64,000 nucleotides of DNA from Saccharopolyspora shandongensis (GCF_900106995.1 NZ_FNOK01000006.1:209564-273563); one strand, 5' to 3'; counted from the stretch's first letter, positions 25,557 to 35,266 are shown. Notes: generated from the letters alone by a model not told the origin. Made by a program: numbers and translations.

Positions 25557-26507
25557 CTACCGGTGCGTGCGTTGCGTGGTGGCGATCCGGTGGACCAGGC
25601 GGGCCGCGGTCCGGGCGGTGCGGTTGTCGATGTCGAGCCCGGGATTGAGCTCCGCGACATCGCAGAGCGCGAGCTTGCCGCTGGCCGCCACCCGCTCGCA
25701 CACGTGCTGGATCGTCTCCAACGGGACGCCGTAGGCCGCCGGGGCGCTCACGCCGGGCGCTACCGCCGCGGGCAGCACGTCGAGGTCGATCGTCAGGTAG
25801 ACGACGTCGCAGCCGGCCAGGAACCGGTCCACGAACTCGTCCACCACGACCAGGTTCGCCGGGCCGCAGTGGTCGTCGAGCAGGTAGTCCACGCCCAGCT
25901 CGTCGGCGGTGTCGAACAGGGCTTTGGTGTTACTCGGCTGGCTGATGCCCAGCACCGCGTAGTGCACGCCCTCGCCGCGCTGCCGCTCCCGGTCGGCCAT
26001 CTGCCGGAACGGCGTGCCGGAGCTGGGAGTTTCGTCGGCCCGGAGGTCGAAGTGCGCGTCGAGGTTGAGCACGCCGAGCTTCGCGCCGGAGCGCACCCGC
26101 GCCGATTCCGCGATCCCGAGGTAGCTGCCGTAGGCGATCTCGTGGCCGCCGCCGAAGACGACGACGAACCGGCCGTCGTCGAGCAGGCCCGTCACGGCCC
26201 GGCCGAGCCGTTCCTGCCCGGATTCCAGCGCACCGTCGGTGACCTCGACGTCGCCCGCGTCCGCGGCGGCCACCGGCGCGGGCAGCGCCATCGAGGCCAG
26301 TGCCTCGCGGATGGCGCGCGGGCCGTCCGCCGCGCCCGGGCGGCCCTTGTTGCGGCGGACGCCTTCATCACTGCGGAACCCGAGGAACGCGATGTCCGCC
26401 GTGCCCTCGGCGCCGACGACGTGGTGCCACCTGAGGTGTTCGGGCCCCGGGCCGTCGTCGCGGCCGCTCCAGCGCTGCGGCGCGCGGTTCACCGCCTCAA
26501 CGATCAC
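25557..26507 (-). CDS. hutG: Formimidoylglutamase (ureohydrolase family)
   Basis: 316 residues, full ureohydrolase fold. Mn2+ ligands are seen in VVVFGGGHEIAYG, GVLNLDAHFDLRADE (D-x-H-x-D) and VYLTIDLDVLPAAVAPG (D-x-D). The specific FRSDEGVRRNKGRPGAADGP start and the place beside hutU and hutH mark it as HutG, which splits N-formimidoyl-glutamate to glutamate and formamide, the last step of the histidine route. GTG 26507 has AGGAG 7 nt upstream. Agmatinase or guanidinobutyrase would be the alternative, made less likely by the neighbours. Confidence 0.88.
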   Translation of the reverse strand: MIVEAVNRAPQRWSGRDDGPGPEHLRWHHVVGAEGTADIAFLGFRSDEGVRRNKGRPGAADGPRAIREALASMALPAPVAAADAGDVEVTDGALESGQERLGRAVTGLLDDGRFVVVFGGGHEIAYGSYLGIAESARVRSGAKLGVLNLDAHFDLRADETPSSGTPFRQMADRERQRGEGVHYAVLGISQPSNTKALFDTADELGVDYLLDDHCGPANLVVVDEFVDRFLAGCDVVYLTIDLDVLPAAVAPGVSAPAAYGVPLETIQHVCERVAASGKLALCDVAELNPGLDIDNRTARTAARLVHRIATTQRTHR

Positions 26508-26589
26508 TTTCCCACTCCTGTAAGTCCAATGTGTACCAGAGGTCGCACTCAGCGAAGCCGCAGGCCGGCGTCGGGCAACCGGCGCAGCC

Positions 26590-26690
26590 GCGGGTTCTCA
26601 GAGGTCGCCTCGCGAGGACAGCCCCGACGCCGCGTATTGGACATACACAAGTCGGGGATCCCACAGCCGAGGCGGCCTCTGAGGTTCCGC
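26590..26690. repeat. Large nested inverted repeat between hutU and hutG
   Basis: Outer arms of about 23 bp run from 26590-26612 and 26668-26690; the core CTCAGAGGTCGCCTCG (26597-26612) pairs with 26668-26683 with one G-U pair. Inside, CCCCGAC (26622-26628) pairs with GTCGGGG (26651-26657). As RNA it would be a long two-part stem. It fills most of the 221-bp gap between the two genes, with no ORF inside. The inner part resembles bases near 40645, so it may be a dispersed repeat. Confidence 0.6.
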
Positions 26691-26728
26691 TACCCACACC
26701 GCCACGCAAAACGAGCCCGGAGACCCTG

Positions 26729-28384
26729 TTAGAGCATCGGGATCCGCACGCCGCGCTCCCTGGCGACGTCGGTCGCGTGCTGGTAGCCGGCGTCGACGTG
26801 GCGCAGCACGCCCATGCCCGGGTCGTTGGTGAGCACCCGGGCCAGCTTCTCGGCGGCCAGCTCGGTGCCGTCGGCGATGCAGACCTGCCCGGCGTGGATC
26901 GAGCGCCCCATGCCGACGCCGCCGCCGTGGTGGATCGACACCCACGAGGCACCCGAGGCGGTGTTGACCAGCGCGTTCAGCAGCGGCCAGTCGGCGATCG
27001 CGTCGGAGCCGTCGAGCATCGACTCGGTCTCCCGGTAGGGCGAGGCGACCGAACCGGAGTCGAGGTGGTCGCGGCCGATGGCGACCGGGGCGGACAGTTC
27101 GCCGGAGGCGACCATCTCGTTGAACTTCAGGCCGGCGAGGTGCCGTTCGCCGTAGCCCAGCCAGCAGATCCGGGCGGGCAGGCCCTCGAAGGAGACCCGC
27201 TCGCCGGCCATCGTCAGCCACCGGTGCAGGTGCTCGTTCTCCGGGAACAGCTCCATGATCGCCTTGTCGGTGGCCGCGATGTCCGCGGGGTCACCGGACA
27301 GCGCCGCCCACCGGAACGGGCCGAGGCCCTCCTCGAACAGCGGGCGGATGTGCGCGGGCACGAACCCTGGGAACGCGAAGGCGCGGTCGTAACCGGCCTT
27401 GCGGGCCTCGTCCCGGATGGAGTTGCCGTAGTCGAAGACCTCGATGCCCTTGTCCAGGAAGCCCACCATCGCTTCGACCTGGGCGGCCATCGACTTGCGG
27501 GACCGCTCGGTGAACGCCGCCGGGTCCTGCTCCGCCAGCGCCGCCCACTCGTCGAGCTCGACGCCCACGGGCAGGTAGGAAAGCGGGTCGTGCGCGGAGG
27601 TCTGGTCGGTGACGATGTCGATCGGCGCGTCCATCTCCAGCAGCTTCGGGAACACCTCGGCGGCGTTGCCCACCAGCCCGATCGACAGCGGTTTGCGCTG
27701 GTCCCGGGCCTCCACCGCGAGCCGCAGCGCGTCGTCGATGTCGTCGGCGCGGACGTCGAGGTAGCGGTGGGCGATGCGGCGCTCGATGCGCGAGGGGTCG
27801 CACTCCACGCAGATCGCCACGCCCTCGTTCATGGTCACCGCGAGCGGCTGCGCGCCGCCCATGCCGCCGAGCCCAGCGGTCAGCGTGATGGTGCCGGCGA
27901 GGGTGCCGCCGAAGCGCTTGCGGGCCACCGCGCCGAAGGTCTCGTAGGTGCCCTGCAGGATGCCCTGGCTGCCGATGTAGATCCACGACCCGGCGGTCAT
28001 CTGGCCGTACATCGTCAGGCCCAGCGAGTCGAGGCGGCGGAACTCCTCCCAGTTCGCCCAGTCGCCCACCAGGTTGGAGTTGGCGATCAGGACCCGCGGC
28101 GCCCACTCGTGGGTGCGCAGGACGCCGACCGGCTTGCCGGACTGCACCAGCAGCGTCTCGTCCTTCTCGAGGGTCTTGAGGGTCTCGGTGATCGCATCGA
28201 AGGCCGCCCAGCTCCGCGCCGCCTTGCCGGTGCCGCCGTAGACGACCAGGTCGTCGGGGCGTTCGGCGACCTCGGGGTCGAGGTTGTTCATCAGCATCCG
28301 AAGGGCGCCTTCCTGCTGCCAGCCGCGGCAGTTCAGGTCGGTGCCACGCGGCGCGCGGACGGTGCGGGCGTCTTCGTTGGTCAT
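26729..28384 (-). CDS. hutU: Urocanate hydratase
   Basis: 551 residues, full length. Converts urocanate to imidazolonepropionate with tightly bound NAD+. Family marks: [56 protein letters not shown] (NAD site) and YREVESMLDGS-type residues as [20 protein letters not shown], then [22 protein letters not shown] 28384 has CTGGAG before it. It precedes hutG on the same strand, separated by the inverted repeat element. Confidence 0.93.
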   Translation of the reverse strand: MTNEDARTVRAPRGTDLNCRGWQQEGALRMLMNNLDPEVAERPDDLVVYGGTGKAARSWAAFDAITETLKTLEKDETLLVQSGKPVGVLRTHEWAPRVLIANSNLVGDWANWEEFRRLDSLGLTMYGQMTAGSWIYIGSQGILQGTYETFGAVARKRFGGTLAGTITLTAGLGGMGGAQPLAVTMNEGVAICVECDPSRIERRIAHRYLDVRADDIDDALRLAVEARDQRKPLSIGLVGNAAEVFPKLLEMDAPIDIVTDQTSAHDPLSYLPVGVELDEWAALAEQDPAAFTERSRKSMAAQVEAMVGFLDKGIEVFDYGNSIRDEARKAGYDRAFAFPGFVPAHIRPLFEEGLGPFRWAALSGDPADIAATDKAIMELFPENEHLHRWLTMAGERVSFEGLPARICWLGYGERHLAGLKFNEMVASGELSAPVAIGRDHLDSGSVASPYRETESMLDGSDAIADWPLLNALVNTASGASWVSIHHGGGVGMGRSIHAGQVCIADGTELAAEKLARVLTNDPGMGVLRHVDAGYQHATDVARERGVRIPML

Positions 28385-28485
28385 GTGCTGCTCCAGGGTC
28401 GCCTCTTTGCGTTTGTCCCATCAGATCCCGCGCCACGCCCCGCGGACAGAACCGAGCCGCTTCTTTCTCGGATCCGAGACACCTG

Positions 28486-28737
28486 ATGAGTGGCCAGGCG
28501 CCGTCGATCCCGATGGCGGAGATGTGCCGCGCCGAAGCACTCTTCCGGCCGTTCTCCTTGTTCAACTACATGGCTCGCGCCGAGGACCGGCTGGAAGGCA
28601 TCTCGTTCGTACAGCAAGCTGTGGCGAAAGGGTTGCGGCCCAAGATCGATAGCGTCTTTGAATTCGCGGACTTGATGGCTGCCTACCGGCAGCTGGAGTC
28701 GAACCGTTCAGCAGGGAAGATCGTGGTGAAGGCGTAA
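28486..28737 (+). pseudogene. C-terminal fragment of a zinc-type alcohol dehydrogenase/quinone reductase
   Basis: 83 codons; the last 40 (VAKGLRPKIDSVFEFADLMA, then AYRQLESNRSAGKIVVKA) are the standard end of a medium-chain dehydrogenase. The Rossmann and zinc domains are missing, no ribosome site is seen, and the gene lies alone between two reverse-strand genes. It is best read as a relic. The 148 bases after it hold no gene. Confidence 0.6.
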
Positions 28738-28885
28738 ATTTTGCGTAGGGCCCGGTCAGGAGCCATCAGCTCTAGCTCCCCGCAGTTTTGCTTGAAACGG
28801 GGAACTGACCACGGCGCGGCACTTTCCGATCAACAGGACTGAAAAGCCGCGGGTTGGAGCACCTGCGCTTCCGCGGACGGCCCGC

Positions 28886-29671
28886 TCAGGTCGCTAGCGG
28901 GTCGCGGCCGGAGATTGCCGCCGTCAGCCTGGCGGCGCCGCCGTGTATCGCCTCGCCGACCACGGCCGGCTCGTGGCGCTCGTGGAACCGGCTCCACGTG
29001 GTGCTCAACGCCGCCACCGGCCGTCCACTGTGGTCGAACACCGCGGCGCCCACGGAGCGCAGGCCGGGCGCGACCAGCTCCACCTCCTCCGACCAGCCGC
29101 GCTCCCGGTCGACCGCCAGCCCCTCCCCCAGCTCCGCGAGCGTCCGGGGGCCGCGGCCGGTGCGGGTGATGAAGTCGCTGCGGTGCGGGAACAGGGCGCG
29201 GATCTGCGCGTCGGTGCCGCCGGCGAGGATCGCGCGGCCGTTGGCGGTCAGGTGCGCGGGCAGCCGCACCCCGACGTCGGTGATCAGCGAGACGTCGGCG
29301 CCGGAGGTCGGCTGTTCCTTCAGCAGGTACACCGTTTCCGCGCCGTGCAGGATGCCGAGGTGCACGGTCTGCCCGAGGCTGCGGGCCAGCCGGCGCAGGA
29401 TCGGCGCGGCCCGCCGCTCCAGCGGCTCGTGCCGGAGGTAGGCGGAGCCGATCTCGAACGACACCACCCCGAGCCCGTAGGCCTGCTCCGCCTCCAGGTA
29501 CACCACGAATCCCTTGTCCACCAGGACGGAAAGGATGTGGTACAGCGAAGAGCGGGGAATGCCGAGATCCCGGGCGAGACTCGCCGCGCGCACCGGCCCG
29601 GGGCCTTCGGCGAGCCGGACCAGGACGTCCAGCGCCCGCCCGACTGCCGGTGACGCGCTCGACTCGGCCAC
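28886..29671 (-). CDS. IclR-family regulator, probably of the adjoining NCS1 permease
   Basis: 261 residues. Winged helix at 8-70 (ASPAVGRALDVLVRLAEGPG, LARDLGIPRSSLYHILSVL), then the IclR effector domain to VVGEAIHGGAARLTAAISG. GTG 29671 is chosen because AGGAGG lies 8 nt upstream; it begins 1 nt after the permease stop, so the two are translated together. Upstream of the pair, at about 31083-31098, GGAA-N8-TTCC is a possible IclR-type site. Because it lies among hut genes it may also act on them, but that is only inference. Confidence 0.88.
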   Translation of the reverse strand: MAESSASPAVGRALDVLVRLAEGPGPVRAASLARDLGIPRSSLYHILSVLVDKGFVVYLEAEQAYGLGVVSFEIGSAYLRHEPLERRAAPILRRLARSLGQTVHLGILHGAETVYLLKEQPTSGADVSLITDVGVRLPAHLTANGRAILAGGTDAQIRALFPHRSDFITRTGRGPRTLAELGEGLAVDRERGWSEEVELVAPGLRSVGAAVFDHSGRPVAALSTTWSRFHERHEPAVVGEAIHGGAARLTAAISGRDPLAT

Positions 29672-29672
29672 C

Positions 29673-31061
29673 TCATCCACCTCCTGCGACGGGACGATTC
29701 TCGCGGATCCGGTTGCGCATCGCCGCCCAGTAGATCGCGCCGGGCACGACCAGCCCGAGCAGCCACGCGATGTCCGCGCCGCCGAGCAGCGGAACCATGA
29801 AGCCGGTGAAGACCTTGTCCACGTTGGAGAACGGGATCTGCACGACGATGCCGAAGAAGTAGGCGACCAGCGCGGGAACGCACCAGCGGCCGTATCTCCC
29901 GTCCGGGTCGTACATCGCGTCGAGGTCGTAGTTCTCCTTGCGCAGGAAGTAGAAGTCGACCAGGTTGATCGCGCTCCACGGCGTGAGGAAGTACAGCAGG
30001 AAGTGCAGGAACAGCACGAAGTTCGACAGGAAGTCACCGCGTCCCAGCACCGCGAGCACGCCCCCGAGGACACCGACGAACGCGATGTAGCCGACCCGGG
30101 CTCCTTGCGAGAGCACCGCCCTGCGGGTGAACGCGGTCAAGGTGGTGGCCACCGTCATGTAGCCGCCGTAGATGTTGAGCACGTTGATGGTGAACTTGCC
30201 CAGCGCGATGGCCAGCAGCAGCGGCAGCACCAGCGCCTCGCCGCCTAGTCCCACCACGTAGGTGACCTCGTGGCCCTTGAACTCCTTGCCCGCCACCGCG
30301 TAGGCGAGCGCGCCGAAGGACATCGCCCACGTCGCGCCGAGCGCGGTGCCGCCGTAGGTCCACCAGAACGTCGCCCGGATCGAGGTGCTCGCCGGCAGGT
30401 ACCGGGAGGTGTCCGCGACGTACGGGCCGAAGGTGAGCTGCCAGGACGCGGTCAGCGACAGCGCGAGCAGGAACGCGGGCAGGTCGAGTTCCGCGTTCGC
30501 CAGCACCGGCCCGAGGTCGTGCGTGGTGACCAGCCGGAACGTCAGGTACACGAACACCACGACCGACACCAGCGACGCCAGCCAGCCGAAGCGGTGGATC
30601 AGCCGGTATCCGACGATCGCGATCAGCGCCGACAGCGCCGCGTAGAGCAGGATGCTGGCGTCGACCGGCAGCCCGGTGATCGCGGCCAGCGCCTGGCCGC
30701 CCAGCACGTTGCCGCTGGCGAAGTAGCCGAGGTACATCAGCACGACCAGGACCAGCGGCAGCACCGCGCCGTACACGCCGAACTGCGCCCGGCTCTGGAT
30801 CATCTGCGGGATGCCGAGCTTCGGCCCCTGCGCGGCGTGCAACGCCATCGGGATGCCGCCGATGGCGTTGCCCAGCGCGATGGCCACCAGCGCCCACAGC
30901 GGGTGCAGGCCGACGAGCACGGTCAGCGCGCCGGTCACGGCCGAGGTGATCTGCATGTTGCCGGCGAACCACAGCGTGAACAGGCTGCGCGGGTTGCCGT
31001 GCCGCTCGCCGTCGGGGATCGGGTCGATCGATCTGCGCTCGACCTGCAACGGTCCGGCCAT
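29673..31061 (-). CDS. NCS1-family permease (purine/cytosine/allantoin-type)
   Basis: 462 residues with about twelve hydrophobic segments. Family marks: SLFTLWFAGNMQITSAVTGAL, GPKLGIPQMIQSRAQFGVYG, and LTPWSAINLVDFYFLRKENYD near the end. NCS1 carriers import nucleobases, hydantoins, allantoin or related imidazole-ring compounds with Na+ or H+. ATG 31061 follows GGAGG and is preferred to a GTG far upstream in the frame. Lying between hutU and hutH, it could bring in urocanate or another imidazole; no direct evidence. Confidence 0.88.
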   Translation of the reverse strand: MAGPLQVERRSIDPIPDGERHGNPRSLFTLWFAGNMQITSAVTGALTVLVGLHPLWALVAIALGNAIGGIPMALHAAQGPKLGIPQMIQSRAQFGVYGAVLPLVLVVLMYLGYFASGNVLGGQALAAITGLPVDASILLYAALSALIAIVGYRLIHRFGWLASLVSVVVFVYLTFRLVTTHDLGPVLANAELDLPAFLLALSLTASWQLTFGPYVADTSRYLPASTSIRATFWWTYGGTALGATWAMSFGALAYAVAGKEFKGHEVTYVVGLGGEALVLPLLLAIALGKFTINVLNIYGGYMTVATTLTAFTRRAVLSQGARVGYIAFVGVLGGVLAVLGRGDFLSNFVLFLHFLLYFLTPWSAINLVDFYFLRKENYDLDAMYDPDGRYGRWCVPALVAYFFGIVVQIPFSNVDKVFTGFMVPLLGGADIAWLLGLVVPGAIYWAAMRNRIRENRPVAGGG

Positions 31062-31162
31062 TCGCCCTCCTCGCACCGCGGAATTCGTTCGTTCCATTAG
31101 TCGCCGCGCGGGTGCCCGGAGCAATCCCCGGCCGGGAGCAGTTGTCCAGGATGACAGACAGT

Positions 31163-31199
31163 CCGGGCGCGGGAGGGGTCACGCCCCTCCCGCGCCCGG
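31163..31199. terminator. Perfect 16-bp stem terminator of hutH
   Basis: CCGGGCGCGGGAGGGG pairs fully with CCCCTCCCGCGCCCGG around a 5-nt loop, 24 nt beyond the hutH stop on the reverse strand. It separates hutH from the NCS1-IclR pair. Confidence 0.85.
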
Positions 31200-31222
31200 G
31201 AGTCCTGACTGCGAACGGTGTC

Positions 31223-32803
31223 TCAGTCGAGAGCGCCGACGACCTCCTCGACGGCGTCGACCAGCGCGCCGGACCGGCACAGCTCGACGGCGGCCTCCAT
31301 CTCCGGTGCGAGGTGCCGGTCGGTGCCGGGCCCGGCGACGTCCTGCCGGAGGCGGTCGCGCACGGCTCCGGTGGCGGGCGACGGGGTCAGCGGCTGCCGC
31401 AGGTCCATGGCGCGCGCGGCGGTGAGCGCCTCGATCGCCAGGACGCGGGTGAGGCCGTCGACGGCGCGGCGGAGCTTGCGGGCCGCGGACCAGCCCATCG
31501 AGACGTGGTCCTCCTGCATGGCCGAGGACGGGATCGAGTCGACGCTGGCCGGGGCGGCGAGGCGCTTGAGCTCGGAGACGATCGCGGCCTGGGTGTACTG
31601 GGCGATCATGTGGCCGCTGTCGACGCCGGGGTCGTCCGCGAGGAACGGCGTCAGGCCGTGGTTGCGGGCGGGGTCCAGGAACCGGTCGGTCCGGCGCTCG
31701 CTGATGCTGGCCAGGTCCGCGGCGACGATGGCGAGGAAGTCCAGCACGTAGGCGACGGGGGCGCCGTGGAAGTTGCCGTTGGACTCCACGCGGCCGTCGA
31801 GGGTGACCACGGGGTTGTCCACGGCGCTGGCGAGCTCGACCGCCGCCACCGACTCGGCGTGGGCGATGGTGTCGCGGACGCCGCCTGCGACCTGCGGCGC
31901 GCAGCGCAGCGAGTAGGCGTCCTGCACGCGGTTGCAGTCGGGGCCGGCGTGGCTGGCCATGGTGCCCGAGCCGGCGAGCACGCGCCGCATGTTGGACGCG
32001 GCGGCGGCCTGGCCGGGGTGCGGGCGCAGCTCCTGCAGGTCGGCGGCGAAGACGCGGTCCGTGCCGAGCTGGGCCTCCACGCTCATGGCGGCGGTGATGT
32101 CGGCCAGCTTCGCCAGCTTGCGCAGGTCGTGGCAGGCCAGCACGAGCATGCCGAGCATGCCGTCCGTGCCGTTGATCAGCGCGAGCCCTTCCTTCTCGGC
32201 GAGCTCGACCGGGGCGAGCCCGGCGGCCGCGAGGGCTTCCGCGGCGGGCAGCGCCTGGCCGTCGGCGTCCCGCACGGTGCCTTCGCCCATGAGGGCCAGC
32301 GCGACGTGCGCGAGCGGCGCGAGGTCGCCGGAGCAGCCCAGGCTGCCGTACTCGTGGACCACCGGCGTGATCCCGGCCGACAGCATCGCGGCGTAGGCCT
32401 CGGCGACCTCGGGGCGGACGCCGGTGCGGCCGGTGGCCAGGGTGGACAGGCGCAGCAGCATCAGCCCACGGGTGACCTCCCGCTCGACCTCCGGGCCGCT
32501 TCCGGCGGCGTGCGAGCGGACGAGGCTCTTCTGCAGCTGGCGGCGCAGTTCCACCGGGATGTGGCGGGTCGCGAGCGCGCCGAACCCGGTGGAGATCCCG
32601 TAGACCGGCTTCGGTTCTTCGGCGAGGCGCTCGATCCGGCCGCGGGTGTCCGCGAGGGCCTGGCGGGCCTCAGCGGAGAGCTCGACCCGCGCGCCGCCGC
32701 GGGCGACGCGGACGACGTCGGCGGGGCTGACGGGGCCGATTCCCACGACCACCGGCTGGGCGGTGGTGGCCGCGTTGGCTTCGGTGCTGCTGAGCATGCT
32801 CAA
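31223..32803 (-). CDS. hutH: Histidine ammonia-lyase
   Basis: 526 residues. Removes ammonia from L-histidine to give urocanate. The catalytic MIO group would form from Cys157-Ser158-Gly159 in YGSLGCSGDLAPLAH; most family members have Ala-Ser-Gly, while some actinobacterial ones have Cys. VYGISTGFGALATRHIP, QDAYSLRCAPQV, GNFHGAPVAY and SSAMQEDHVSMG are further active-site blocks. TTG 32803 is placed well behind GAGGAAG; an ATG two codons in is the alternative. A HutC-like operator lies about 75 bp upstream and a strong terminator follows. Confidence 0.93.
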   Translation of the reverse strand: MSMLSSTEANAATTAQPVVVGIGPVSPADVVRVARGGARVELSAEARQALADTRGRIERLAEEPKPVYGISTGFGALATRHIPVELRRQLQKSLVRSHAAGSGPEVEREVTRGLMLLRLSTLATGRTGVRPEVAEAYAAMLSAGITPVVHEYGSLGCSGDLAPLAHVALALMGEGTVRDADGQALPAAEALAAAGLAPVELAEKEGLALINGTDGMLGMLVLACHDLRKLAKLADITAAMSVEAQLGTDRVFAADLQELRPHPGQAAAASNMRRVLAGSGTMASHAGPDCNRVQDAYSLRCAPQVAGGVRDTIAHAESVAAVELASAVDNPVVTLDGRVESNGNFHGAPVAYVLDFLAIVAADLASISERRTDRFLDPARNHGLTPFLADDPGVDSGHMIAQYTQAAIVSELKRLAAPASVDSIPSSAMQEDHVSMGWSAARKLRRAVDGLTRVLAIEALTAARAMDLRQPLTPSPATGAVRDRLRQDVAGPGTDRHLAPEMEAAVELCRSGALVDAVEEVVGALD

Positions 32804-32874
32804 TGTCTTACTTCCTCGTGAGTTGGGCGTCTCGCGCGATTCATCCGGCTGGTGGCGCCAGATAAAGCATAGGG

Positions 32875-32887
32875 TTGTCTATACAGC
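32875..32887. promoter_or_regulatory. HutC-like operator upstream of hutH
   Basis: TTGTCTATACAGC contains TGTCTATACA, one base from the perfect TGTATATACA found at the permease promoter. It lies 72-84 bp upstream of the hutH start, in an AT-rich patch with TATGCT on the reverse strand as possible -10 box. Confidence 0.6.
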
Positions 32888-32901
32888 TGCGTATTCGGTG
32901 G

Positions 32902-34320
32902 TCAGCCGGTGCCGGCCTCGGACACGGCGAGCCGGTCGCCGTCGGAGCTCCCGCCGGTGCCCTTGCCGCGGCCGACGCCGAACTTGTAGAAGATCGTGAG
33001 AGCGGCGAGCCACACGGCACCGACGACGAGCGCCACGCGGGTGTCCGCGGAGAACGCCAGCAGCACGAACACGAAGACCAGGAAGGCGATCGCCGCGATC
33101 TGCGCGTACGGCCACAACGGCGACGGGAACTTGAGCGCCGACGCCTCGGCCGGGCTCATCTTCCGGCGAGCCTGGAAGTGCGCCAGCATGATCATCAGCC
33201 ACACCCAGACCGTGGCGAAGGTCGCGATGGAGGCGATGATCGTGAAGATGTTCTCCGGGACGACGTAGTTGAGCACCACGCCGATCAGCAGCGCGCCGGT
33301 CATGATGACCACGGTCATCCAGGGCACGCCGTTGCGCGAGACCCGGCCCATGATCGCCGGCGCCTGACCGCGCTCGGCCATGCCGAACAGCATGCGGCCC
33401 GCGCCGAAGATGTCGCTGTTGATCGCCGAGAGCGCGGCGGTGATGACCACGACGTTGAGGACGGTCGCCGCCGAGGTCAGGCCGAGGCCCTCGAAGATCT
33501 GCACGAACGGGCTGCCCGAGGAGCTGATCGACTGCCACGGGGTGATCGACATGATCACGCCGATGGTCAGCACGTAGAACAGCAGCACGCGCACCGGAAC
33601 GCTGTTCATCGCGCGCGGGATGGTCTTGTGCGGCTCCTCCGCCTCACCCGCGGTGACGCCGATGATCTCGGTGCCGCCGAAGGCGAACATGACCACGGCG
33701 AAGGACATCAGGAAGCCTTCGATGCCGTTGGGGAAGAACCCGCCGTGCGACCACAGGTTGCTCACGCCGGTCTCCGCGTGGGCGCCGCTGAAGCCGAAGA
33801 CGAGGACGGCGATGCCGCCGAGGATCATCGCGATGATCGCGACGATCTTGACCACGGAGAACCAGAACTCGAGCTCGCCGAAGACCTTGACGCTGAGCAG
33901 GTTCACCGCGCCGATGACGAACAGCGTAGCCAGCACCCAGATCCATCGCGGCACGTCGGGGAACCAGAATCCCATGTAGACGGCCAGCGCGGTGACGTCC
34001 GCGATGCAGACGATGATCATCTCGAAGGTGTAGGTCCAACCGGTCAAGAAGCCCGGCAGGCGCCCCAGGTGCCGACTGGCGTACTCGCCGAAGGACCCGG
34101 GCACCGGGTCGGCCACGGCCATCTCGCCGAGCGCCCGCAGCACCACGAAGACCACGGCACCGCCGATCAGGTAGGCCAGCAGCACCGAAGGGCCGGCCTG
34201 GCTGATCGCCTCGGAAGAGCCGTAGAAGAGGCCGGTACCGATGGCCGAACCCAGGGCGATGAAGCGGATGTGCCGTGCCGTGAGGCCCCGGGTCAGTGCC
34301 GCCGCGCCTTTTCTCACCAT
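32902..34320 (-). CDS. APC-family amino acid permease, probable histidine permease
   Basis: 472 residues, about twelve hydrophobic segments. [25 protein letters not shown] and [22 protein letters not shown] are the marks of the AAT branch (GabP, ProY, HutT). It starts at ATG 34320 or the GTG directly after it, both behind GGGAGG; the longer frame to 34482 passes through the promoter. It lies between hutH and hutC, and its promoter holds a HutC-like operator, so histidine (or urocanate) import is the likely job. Confidence 0.87.
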   Translation of the reverse strand: MVRKGAAALTRGLTARHIRFIALGSAIGTGLFYGSSEAISQAGPSVLLAYLIGGAVVFVVLRALGEMAVADPVPGSFGEYASRHLGRLPGFLTGWTYTFEMIIVCIADVTALAVYMGFWFPDVPRWIWVLATLFVIGAVNLLSVKVFGELEFWFSVVKIVAIIAMILGGIAVLVFGFSGAHAETGVSNLWSHGGFFPNGIEGFLMSFAVVMFAFGGTEIIGVTAGEAEEPHKTIPRAMNSVPVRVLLFYVLTIGVIMSITPWQSISSSGSPFVQIFEGLGLTSAATVLNVVVITAALSAINSDIFGAGRMLFGMAERGQAPAIMGRVSRNGVPWMTVVIMTGALLIGVVLNYVVPENIFTIIASIATFATVWVWLMIMLAHFQARRKMSPAEASALKFPSPLWPYAQIAAIAFLVFVFVLLAFSADTRVALVVGAVWLAALTIFYKFGVGRGKGTGGSSDGDRLAVSEAGTG

Positions 34321-34407
34321 TTCCTCCCAGCGGGAACAGCGTTGTTCCCTCCGTTGCAACCGGAACCGCCGGCTGTGCTGCCGAACACAATCCGAGGCGG
34401 TGCGATA

Positions 34408-34436
34408 TGTATAGTGCTGTATATACAGCTCGTCAA
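34408..34436 (-). promoter_or_regulatory. Permease promoter with HutC operator in the spacer
   Basis: On the reverse strand TTGACG (34436-34431) and TATACA (34413-34408) are 17 nt apart, a near-consensus housekeeping promoter. The spacer holds the perfect 14-bp palindrome GCTGTATATACAGC (34416-34429), which fits the TGTATATACA core of HutC-type GntR operators. A repressor there would block polymerase directly. Confidence 0.8.
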
Positions 34437-34510
34437 GAGTTCGGCCCGAAATCCGGGCGGAGCGCGCGGATAAACCGGACAAACGCTGGTGAACAGGGAG
34501 GATCCGAGGA

Positions 34511-35266
34511 TCAGGTCGCGTCGAAGGTGCCTTCGAGCCGGTACCGCGAACCGGGGTGCAGCAGCCGGGCGGTGCTCACGAGCTGCCCCTCCGACCAGGT
34601 CCGCCGGTGGATCAGCAGGCACGGCTCGGCTTCCCCGATGCCCAGGAGCGCGCAGTCCTCGGCGGTGCCCAGCACGGCCTCGACGACGTGTTCGCCCTTG
34701 CCCAGCGGCGCGATCCGCGACAGGTAGCTGTTCGGCGTCTGCGTGGCAAAGTCCTGGTCGAGGTAGTCCGGGGCGAGCCCGGGATTGACGTGGCGGTCCT
34801 CGAGCTGGATCGCGATGTCGTCCTCGAAGTGCACCACGAGCGAGTGGAACACCGGCCGCCCCTCGGTGATCCCGAACAGGCGGTGCATCCGCAGGTCGGC
34901 GGGTTCCTCCCGCAGCAGCACCACGTCGGTCCGGTGCCGGTGCCCGCGCCGCTGGACCTCGTCGGCGATGTTGCGCACCTCGTACAGCGCGGAGCTGCTC
35001 TTGCGCTCGGCGACGAAGGTCCCCACGCCGGCGAGCCGGACGATCAGCCCCTCCGAGCTCAGCTCGCGCAGCGCCCGGTTGATGGTCATCCGCGACAGGC
35101 CCAGCGCGTTGACCAGCTGGCTCTCGGACGGCAGCAGCTCGCCCTCGGGCCACCGCCCGGAGCCGATCTGCTCGATGATCACGTCCTTGAGGCGGCGGTA
35201 GGCGGGCGCGGACTCGCGGCGGCTCTCGCGGAACAGCGCGGCCACGTCCAACGCATCAACGGCCAC
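34511..35266 (-). CDS. hutC: GntR-family histidine utilisation repressor
   Basis: 251 residues. Winged helix at about 20-90 ([59 protein letters not shown]), then a UTRA effector domain with [20 protein letters not shown] and [20 protein letters not shown]. The effector in this family is urocanate. It lies directly upstream of the permease and close to hutH, and operators of the right type are found before both. Confidence 0.88.
   Translation of the reverse strand: MAVDALDVAALFRESRRESAPAYRRLKDVIIEQIGSGRWPEGELLPSESQLVNALGLSRMTINRALRELSSEGLIVRLAGVGTFVAERKSSSALYEVRNIADEVQRRGHRHRTDVVLLREEPADLRMHRLFGITEGRPVFHSLVVHFEDDIAIQLEDRHVNPGLAPDYLDQDFATQTPNSYLSRIAPLGKGEHVVEAVLGTAEDCALLGIGEAEPCLLIHRRTWSEGQLVSTARLLHPGSRYRLEGTFDAT

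Noticed and set aside
26531..28486. 651-residue forward frame opposite hutU
   Set aside because: Antisense shadow of an unmistakable urocanate hydratase.
28738..28885. Possible small RNA or terminator after the dehydrogenase fragment
   Set aside because: Only a weak CCCCG/CGGGG pairing is seen; nothing specific enough to list.
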